Shown here: positions 58,509 through 64,000 of the stretch, one piece after another
How the letters are laid out: each line of letters opens with the position of its first letter
Numbering within the stretch: position 1 is the first letter of the stretch
Source: Galbitalea sp036499165
Lineage (GTDB): Bacteria; Actinomycetota; Actinomycetes; Actinomycetales; Microbacteriaceae
Length of the DNA: 64,000 nucleotides
Assembly: GCA_036499165.1 (NCBI GenBank)
Contig: DASYEE010000182.1
Location: 1 to 64,000, forward strand
Direction of reading: 5' to 3'
Program-made: the position numbers and the translations under genes
The notes under the pieces: generated by a model
Database searches by the model: none
Told to the model about the DNA's origin: nothing
What the model saw: only the letters and a program-made list of their open reading frames with translations

Positions 58509-60404
58509 AAGCGTCGGCACGCCCGCAGGGGAGAATCCCATCACCTGCCCGTAGAACGAGAGCTCAGACTCCGTTGCGTGGACGATCGTCTCGGCCCGCC
58601 GGAATCCGTGTGACTCGCCCTCGTATTCGAGGTAGGCGTGGGTGAGCCCCTTCGCCGCGAGCGCATCGCGGAAAGTCCGGGATTGCGCGGGTGTCACGAT
58701 GGGATCATCGAGCCCCTGCAGCAGCAACACCGGCGTGGACAGGCGGTCGACGTGGTTGATCGGTGCTCGCTCCGCGTAGAGTTCCGTCGCTTCCGGCAGC
58801 GGACCGATGAGCCCGTCGAGGTAGCGCGACTCGAAGTCGTGCGTATCGGTCGCGAGCAGCATCGCGTCTCCGACGCCGAAATAGGATGCGCCGGCCGCGA
58901 AGACTCCTGTCGCCGTCAGCGCGGCAAGGACCGTCCACCCGCCCGCCGAGCCACCACGAATCGCGAGGCGGTCGCGGTCTGCGAGCCCGGCGTCCGCGAG
59001 ACCGAGCACCGCGGCAACCGTGTCCTCAACGTCGACGACTCCCCACTGCCCCTTGAGCCGCTCACGGTACTCGCGGCCATAGCCGGTCGAACCGCCGTAG
59101 TTGACATCGACGACGCCGATTCCGCGGCTGGTGAAGTATGCGACGGTCAGCGAGAGGTCGCCGAAGACGTGCCCGGTGGGACCACCGTGCACGAACGCGA
59201 TGTACGGCGGAAGCTCGCCTTCCGGCCCCACGAAGTCATCATTTCGCGGTGGAAAGACGAACGCGTGGACATCGCGCGCGCCCCGGAACGTGCGAGCCTG
59301 CGCCGGCGACAGGTAGCCGAGCCCGGGCACGGCATCCACCGACAGCCGGATGTCGGTGACAGCGCCAGTCTCGATGTCGACTTCGCGAAGCCCGGACGGA
59401 AGGGTGGAACTTGCGGAGACTACCAGCACGCGACCGCGTCGGATCCCGGCCAGCTCGACGTGGGTCAGCGAAGGAGCGAGCTCTGTCGTCGTCCCCGTGG
59501 TCGTATCGAGCAGCACGAGACGGGTCGTGCCAGATGTCGAGACGGCGAGGAAGCGTCCGCCGCCAAGGTGTTCGTACCAGTGCGAGCCGAGGCTCCAGAG
59601 CGGGCCGCCGAAGTCTGAGCGGTCCTCGTGCAGCAGGTCGACGGTGCCGTCGAGGTCGATCCGTACGAGATTCCAGAAGCCGCTGCGGTCGGTGGTCGCC
59701 GTGAGCGTCTCGTTGTCGATCCACTGGGGCTCGAGCACCGACTCTGTCGTCGATCCCGCGAGGACGCGCACATGGGATGCCACGCCATCCACGATGTCGG
59801 CGACGCGCAGCTCCGTGCCGTCCCACGGCATCTGCGGGTGCTCCCACGCGATCCAGGCGAGCCGTGCTCCGTCGGGCGAAAACCGCGGGTAGGCGAGGAA
59901 TCGCGTTCCCCCGACGATCGAGCGGATCCCGCTGCCATCGAGCGCAACGGCCACGATGTCGCGCGTGAGGTCACCGTCGTGATGAGTCTCTCGCACGGCG
60001 ATCACCTCGCGGCCGCGCACTGAGAGACTCGCGAATCGAACGCCGGCCGACTCGACGGGCTCGGGCGTGATCGCCACCGGGGTGCCGCTGCCGGCATCGA
60101 GCCGGTAGAGACGCTGGTCGGTGAACTCCGCGAAGACGAGCGTTGCGTCATCCGTCACGGTCCACGCTCCGCCGCCGTACTCGTGCACCCGGGTGCGGGC
60201 GTTCCAGGGCGCGGGCAGGATGTCGACAACGGCTCCGTGGCGCTCGGTGCGAACCGCATACCGGCCGCCCTCACTCGGCCTCCCCTCGAGCCACCACGTC
60301 TCATTACCCACGAACGCACCCCCAACCACCGGATGCGCGCTCGAAGCGAGATCGCGAGCGCTGATGGGCGAAATCCAGGAACCGTAGGGGGCCGTCGTGG
60401 TCAT
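58497..60404 (-). CDS. S9 family prolyl oligopeptidase-type peptidase
   Basis: 635 aa. An N-terminal beta-propeller-like half is followed by the catalytic alpha/beta-hydrolase half. Triad: Ser486 in RGGSAGGW (GxSxGG), Asp566 in QGLDDPIV, His599 in GESHGF. It likely cleaves short peptides, as an acylaminoacyl-peptidase or dipeptidyl-peptidase. No signal peptide, so cytoplasmic. It starts at ATG 60404. Confidence 0.94.
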   Translation of the reverse strand: MTTTAPYGSWISPISARDLASSAHPVVGGAFVGNETWWLEGRPSEGGRYAVRTERHGAVVDILPAPWNARTRVHEYGGGAWTVTDDATLVFAEFTDQRLYRLDAGSGTPVAITPEPVESAGVRFASLSVRGREVIAVRETHHDGDLTRDIVAVALDGSGIRSIVGGTRFLAYPRFSPDGARLAWIAWEHPQMPWDGTELRVADIVDGVASHVRVLAGSTTESVLEPQWIDNETLTATTDRSGFWNLVRIDLDGTVDLLHEDRSDFGGPLWSLGSHWYEHLGGGRFLAVSTSGTTRLVLLDTTTGTTTELAPSLTHVELAGIRRGRVLVVSASSTLPSGLREVDIETGAVTDIRLSVDAVPGLGYLSPAQARTFRGARDVHAFVFPPRNDDFVGPEGELPPYIAFVHGGPTGHVFGDLSLTVAYFTSRGIGVVDVNYGGSTGYGREYRERLKGQWGVVDVEDTVAAVLGLADAGLADRDRLAIRGGSAGGWTVLAALTATGVFAAGASYFGVGDAMLLATDTHDFESRYLDGLIGPLPEATELYAERAPINHVDRLSTPVLLLQGLDDPIVTPAQSRTFRDALAAKGLTHAYLEYEGESHGFRRAETIVHATESELSFYGQVMGFSPAGVPTLPLD

Positions 60405-60530
60405 CCCTCAATTGTTGCTCAGAGGCGAGAGATCCTGTCGCCCGGCCGAGTGTCACACGGACTGGGTACAGCGCTCGATTCCCGATATCCCTAAACTTTT
60501 AGGCAGTCACACCGAGTGGGGGAATTCGAG

Positions 60531-61460
60531 ATGACGGACACACAGGTGCCTGCCGCGCCTCCGTCGACCCCATCCGGCTGGTTCACAGATCCCGCCGACG
60601 CTGCCCGCCTGCGCTGGTGGAATGGCACGAACTGGACCGAGCACGTGCAGGTCCCGCCACCGCAGCCGACAGCAGGCGAGATCGCGTCAGCGCACGCCGC
60701 TGCCGCCGCCGCGCAGCAACGCTCGGTCGAGGCCGCATACGTTCCCTTTACGCATAACTGGGGTGCCGAACAGGATGCGGCGGTCTCCGCGAACGCACGC
60801 AGGAGCGCCCAGACCCTTCCCGCCTGGTTCCTGGCCTTCTCCCCGCTCTGGATCGGCGCCGCACGTGTCGCTCTCGGCCTCGTCTCATTCGCCCTGCCGC
60901 CGCTTGCCCAGGACGGGATCGCGATCATCGGCACTTTTGCGATCCTCTGCGGACTCGCTCACGTGGACGGCCAGCGGCTCGAGGCTCGAGGATTCCGACG
61001 CACTTCCGCGCTGTGGGCCCTCATTCTGCCCGTTTACCTCATCCTCCGGGTCGCGCGCGTCGGCCCAAGGGCGCTGGGGCCGATGCTGACGTATTTCGCG
61101 ATCATCCTGATGGCCATCGCGGCGGCGGTAGCGATTCCCCTGGTTGTCTACGGCACTGAGCACGCGGCCAACCAGACTCCGGCATCCGTCACCGCCCCGA
61201 CCACTCCGGTCGCATTGACCTCGGCCGAGCGGGCCGCAGAGCTGACCCCAACCGGTATGCAGAATCGCGTCATGTCCGACTTCTCGAAGACGGGAGTCGA
61301 CTTGACCCAGGTCAGGTGCCAGCCGCTCCCGGACTCGAACGACGGGTCGCAGACGCGGTGCGACATCTGGATTTCCTCGGGGAAGTTCGGCACGGTCGTC
61401 GAACAGGTCGCCGCGAGCGATCCATACGCGCCATTCCACCAGGTCGGATTCACGCGCTAA
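60531..61460 (+). CDS. DUF2510 multi-helix membrane protein
   Basis: 309 aa. N-terminal DUF2510 domain SGWFTDPADAARLRWWNGTNWTEHVQ, then an Ala-rich linker, about four membrane helices (LAFSPLWIGAARVALGLVSFALPPLA, AIIGTFAILCGLAHV, TSALWALILPVYLIL, YFAIILMAIAAAVAIPLVVY) and an extracellular tail with two cysteines (RCQPLPD...TRCDIW). ATG 60531 chosen; a GTG at 60516 adds five residues. Function unknown, probably at the cell envelope. Confidence 0.85.
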   Translation: MTDTQVPAAPPSTPSGWFTDPADAARLRWWNGTNWTEHVQVPPPQPTAGEIASAHAAAAAAQQRSVEAAYVPFTHNWGAEQDAAVSANARRSAQTLPAWFLAFSPLWIGAARVALGLVSFALPPLAQDGIAIIGTFAILCGLAHVDGQRLEARGFRRTSALWALILPVYLILRVARVGPRALGPMLTYFAIILMAIAAAVAIPLVVYGTEHAANQTPASVTAPTTPVALTSAERAAELTPTGMQNRVMSDFSKTGVDLTQVRCQPLPDSNDGSQTRCDIWISSGKFGTVVEQVAASDPYAPFHQVGFTR

Positions 61461-61512
61461 GTGATTGTCGGTGCTCCCGACGAGGGTGCGGTGGCGCGGC
61501 TGCGTGTCGGCG

Positions 61513-62031
61513 TCAGGGCTCCACCTTTCGCACCTCATGGAGGTCGACCTCGCGGGCGATCGGTCGCTCGAAGATGCGCTCCATGGAGAAGTTTGCAGCG
61601 GCAGATGAGATCGAGACGCGGGCATCCGGGATCGCACTGTCGAGGCCAATATCGGCCAGGAACCAGAACGACAGGCTGGCGCCGAACCGCATCGGATGCG
61701 GCGCAGGCAGCAGGTAGTTCGTCGACGCGTCCTGGGCGCCGCGATGTTCGCCCGTGAGCGTCAGCCCCGTAAACGAGTGCAGTCGCGTCGGCCCGTCGTA
61801 GACGTCGATCTCGGCGATGTGCCCGGAGTCGCAGCCGTAGAGCAGAACGATCGACTCGAGCACACCGGCCGCGCCATCGACGACAGAGGGCGTTGGTAGC
61901 GGGATGTGGAACCAGCTCTTCTGCCCCGGCCTGACGTACATGTCGGCGCCCCAGCCGAAATAGCCGACCTGACTGAGATTCTCCGGCGACTCGACGACCG
62001 TCGCGTTCCCGTGTACCCAGTTCGTCGTCAT
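61513..62031 (-). CDS. DUF6623-like hypothetical protein
   Basis: 172 aa. MTTNWVHGNATVVESPENLSQVGYFGWGADM, then GQKSWFHIPLPTPSVVDG and IDVYDGPTRLHSFTGLTLTGEHRGA, a pattern I associate with the DUF6623 family (a beta-rich protein); identification is from memory. No signal peptide or membrane helix. Function unknown. Convergent with the DUF2510 gene, 52 bp apart. Confidence 0.65.
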   Translation of the reverse strand: MTTNWVHGNATVVESPENLSQVGYFGWGADMYVRPGQKSWFHIPLPTPSVVDGAAGVLESIVLLYGCDSGHIAEIDVYDGPTRLHSFTGLTLTGEHRGAQDASTNYLLPAPHPMRFGASLSFWFLADIGLDSAIPDARVSISSAAANFSMERIFERPIAREVDLHEVRKVEP

Positions 62032-62144
62032 TGCGCTCTCCCTCGGGGTTCCCGTGCCGTTGCTGTCCTCGCGACGCTACTCCCGTGTGCCCGTCTGAGC
62101 CAGCGAATGCGACGGAGGTCGGCGGCGCGTGCGATTCTTGGGGC

Positions 62145-64000
62145 ATGCAATCCGATGGGCCGACCTGGCGCTCAGCCGTGGCTGGCATCCCGGAGGCGCG
62201 CAAACCCTCCAGCCCGGCTCGCGGCCCGGCACAAACTCCGCTCGGCCTGCAGTTCGAGCTGCGCGAACAGACACCGCGGACCCTCGACCGGTGGCGCGGC
62301 CCAACAGCCCGAACGGCCCGTGCCAGCGATCCGGGTGAAGGCAGTTACCGCCTCGGCCTTCGTCCCGTCATCCGTGGGAGGTCGGGAGGGTGGACTCGCC
62401 AGAACGTCACCTGGACAACGCTCCCGCACCAGGTCAATCGGCTCGGGCTCGACGAACGCCAGCATCGCTGGTTCCTCCAATTCGCGGCCCTGCATCGCTC
62501 GACCCGCGTGACCTTTCTCGGCCAGGACGCCGACTGGCTCTACCTCGACGAGTTCGTCGGTCCGGTGCTCTGGCCCCTCCTCGCCGACGCGGAGCGCCTC
62601 GGCATCGCGATGCTCGGCTCCCGAGGAGGATCAGTCCGGGTCGGCGAGCACGCGGAGGTACGGCTCGACGTGACGCTCGATGCCGGCAGCGCGGATGCCG
62701 GACGCGACATTCTGCTGCGCACCGTCCTCGAAATAGACGGCATCCCCTCCGCACCGGGAGCATCGGCCACGATCGGCGACCACGGCCTGTACACGTACGC
62801 CTTCGCGCCTGCGCCATCGATCACACTCGCGCCGACGCCCTCGGCGCTCACCGCCGAGCAGAAGCAGCTGCTCTCGCAAGACAGTCCGGTGCGGATTCCC
62901 GCCGCCGACGTGGGCGAATTTCTGGCTGCGTACTACCCACGACTGCGACGCAGCGTCGAGATCTCAAGCGTCGACGGCAGCGTCCAGCTCCCGGAGCTTC
63001 TGCCCCCGGTCCTGGTGCTCACGGCAACATACGCGCCCAAGCATGTACTGCAACTGGAATGGCACTGGGAGTTCGACACCGGTGAGGTTGCACCCGTCGA
63101 GCATGCCTCCGGCGACCCGGCCACGCTTGATCGCCTCCGCGAACTGCCGGGAGTTCCGCTGCGTTCGACCACCCTCACAGAACTTGATGCGGCCGAGTTC
63201 AGCGCGAGTACCCTGCCCATGGTGGAGGCAACACCTGGGGTGCGCGTCGACATCGTCGGCGTCCAGCCCGACTATCGCGAGCTCGTCGAACAGCCGCACC
63301 TCTCGATCACGACGATGCAATCCGACCGCCGCGATTGGCTCGACCTCGGCGTCACGGTCACTGTTGATGGCCGCGTGATCCCCTTCACCCCGCTCTTCAA
63401 GGCCATCTCCACCGGTCGCAAGAAGATGCTGCTTGTCGACAACAGCTACCTGTCGCTCGACCAGCCCGTCTTCGACCGCCTGCGCGAACTCATCGACGAG
63501 GCCGGGCTGCTCACAGAGTGGGAGACCGGGCCGCGCATCAGCCGCTACCAAGCCAGCCTCTTCGCCGACTTCGAGGACCTCGCGGACGAGACGGACGAGG
63601 CGATCGCCTGGCGCGCTACTGCGCACGCGCTGCTGGATGCGAAGGTCGAGTCGACCGCCCAACCCGCGGCGATCGCGGCCGAGCTTCGGCCCTACCAGAA
63701 GGCGGGCTTCGACTGGCTTACATTCCTCTGGCGGCATGAACTTGGCGGAGTCCTGGCTGACGACATGGGCCTCGGTAAGACGCTGCAGACGCTCGCGCTG
63801 ATCGCGCACGCCATAGAGGCGGGCTCAGCGGAGGCGAAAAAGCCATTCCTTGTCGTCGCCCCGACTTCCGTGGTCTCCAACTGGGCGCGCGAGGCCGAGA
63901 AGTTCACACCGACTCTCGCCGTTGCGACGATCGCGACGACACAGAAGAAGGCTGGACGCTCACTCGCCGAACTCGCCGCCGACGCGAACATCCTCGTCAC
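62145..64000 (+). CDS. SNF2-family DEAD/DEAH-box helicase (3' end cut by window)
   Basis: At least 618 aa; the frame stays open to the window end. A first domain of about 400 residues (starting FELREQTPRTLDRWRGPT) is the actinobacterial SNF2-associated region. The helicase core begins RPYQKAGFDWLTFLWRHELGGVLADDMGLGKTLQT with Walker A DMGLGKT at 540-546, then FLVVAPTSVVSNWAREAEKF (motif Ia). I chose the ATG at 62145. Relatives I know have a further 140 or so N-terminal residues with a SWIM zinc finger, not found here: only 113 bp separate the start from the divergent gene. Remodels or translocates on DNA. Confidence 0.9.
   Translation, partial: MQSDGPTWRSAVAGIPEARKPSSPARGPAQTPLGLQFELREQTPRTLDRWRGPTARTARASDPGEGSYRLGLRPVIRGRSGGWTRQNVTWTTLPHQVNRLGLDERQHRWFLQFAALHRSTRVTFLGQDADWLYLDEFVGPVLWPLLADAERLGIAMLGSRGGSVRVGEHAEVRLDVTLDAGSADAGRDILLRTVLEIDGIPSAPGASATIGDHGLYTYAFAPAPSITLAPTPSALTAEQKQLLSQDSPVRIPAADVGEFLAAYYPRLRRSVEISSVDGSVQLPELLPPVLVLTATYAPKHVLQLEWHWEFDTGEVAPVEHASGDPATLDRLRELPGVPLRSTTLTELDAAEFSASTLPMVEATPGVRVDIVGVQPDYRELVEQPHLSITTMQSDRRDWLDLGVTVTVDGRVIPFTPLFKAISTGRKKMLLVDNSYLSLDQPVFDRLRELIDEAGLLTEWETGPRISRYQASLFADFEDLADETDEAIAWRATAHALLDAKVESTAQPAAIAAELRPYQKAGFDWLTFLWRHELGGVLADDMGLGKTLQTLALIAHAIEAGSAEAKKPFLVVAPTSVVSNWAREAEKFTPTLAVATIATTQKKAGRSLAELAADANILV

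Noticed and set aside
1..64000. CRISPR arrays, prophage, insertion sequences, tRNA or rRNA genes
   Set aside because: No evenly spaced repeats, integrase, transposase or structural phage genes, and no recognisable tRNA or rRNA sequence seen on either strand by eye.

Overview
This window is one contiguous piece of a high-G+C actinobacterial chromosome, most likely from the family Microbacteriaceae. The reasons are a strong preference for G or C at third codon positions, frequent GTG starts, many ATGA/GTGA gene overlaps, DUF2510, DUF3097 and DUF6412-like genes, the GTTGAGT-N7-ACTCAAC (HAIR-type) heat-shock operator, and a 116-aa protein of a family I associate with Microbacteriaceae. I see no tRNA, rRNA, CRISPR array, insertion sequence, integrase or prophage. 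About 70 protein genes fill nearly all of it.

Layout. 1-1876: end of treY and complete treZ (trehalose from maltodextrins). 2037-13999: a beta-galactoside locus. A plus-strand operon (GH42 beta-galactosidase, aldo/keto reductase, Gfo/Idh/MocA oxidoreductase) meets a minus-strand operon (sugar-binding lipoprotein, two ABC permeases, GH2 beta-galactosidase) tail to tail, with a LacI-family regulator gene at the far end. Five copies of one palindrome (consensus TGTTAGCGMTAACA) lie in front of these transcription units, so the locus reads as a single LacI regulon. 14225-19639: two small lineage-type proteins, a translationally coupled minus operon (VIT1-like iron/manganese transporter, MpaB/DUF2236 oxygenase, FAD-dependent oxidoreductase), divergent corA and a PspC protein. 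19720-28371: DUF3097, a divergent LysR/MFS pair, FetB-like permease, DedA, a methyltransferase, an aldo/keto reductase and a FusB-type zinc-finger protein. 28406-29940: an ECF42-type sigma factor with its DGPF (YCII) partner. 30086-37998: APC permease, SRPBCC protein, a second YidC with a DUF6412-like partner, TMEM175-like channel, epimerase and a NERD-UvrD helicase. 38045-44541: TetR/SDR pair with twin operators, a LOG-like protein, an ArsR/SRPBCC operon, a DUF2090 protein and another SDR. 44585-51336: acyltransferase, DHA2 exporter, GerW-like, NUDIX, aldo/keto reductase, class C serine hydrolase and a winged-helix protein. 51418-51980: an hsp20 gene under both CIRCE and HAIR operators. 52622-57278: septum-formation-type lipoprotein, NAD(P)HX epimerase, alpha/beta hydrolase, a second ECF42/DGPF pair and a NIPSNAP protein. 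57280-64000: SDR, two DUF2510 proteins flanking an S9 peptidase, a DUF6623-like protein and a SNF2 helicase cut by the window end.

Most notable: the five-operator LacI regulon joining GH42 and GH2 enzymes; two complete ECF42/DGPF modules, one with a promoter fitting the recalled ECF42 motif; dual CIRCE/HAIR control of hsp20; the VIT-oxygenase-FAD operon; and several unrelated imperfect palindromes placed just after gene ends. I found no clearly new defence or mobile system. The candidates for novelty are the VIT-oxygenase-FAD operon and the palindromic elements. Only one stretch longer than 300 bases lacks a gene (12585-12926), and it holds the binding-protein promoter region.
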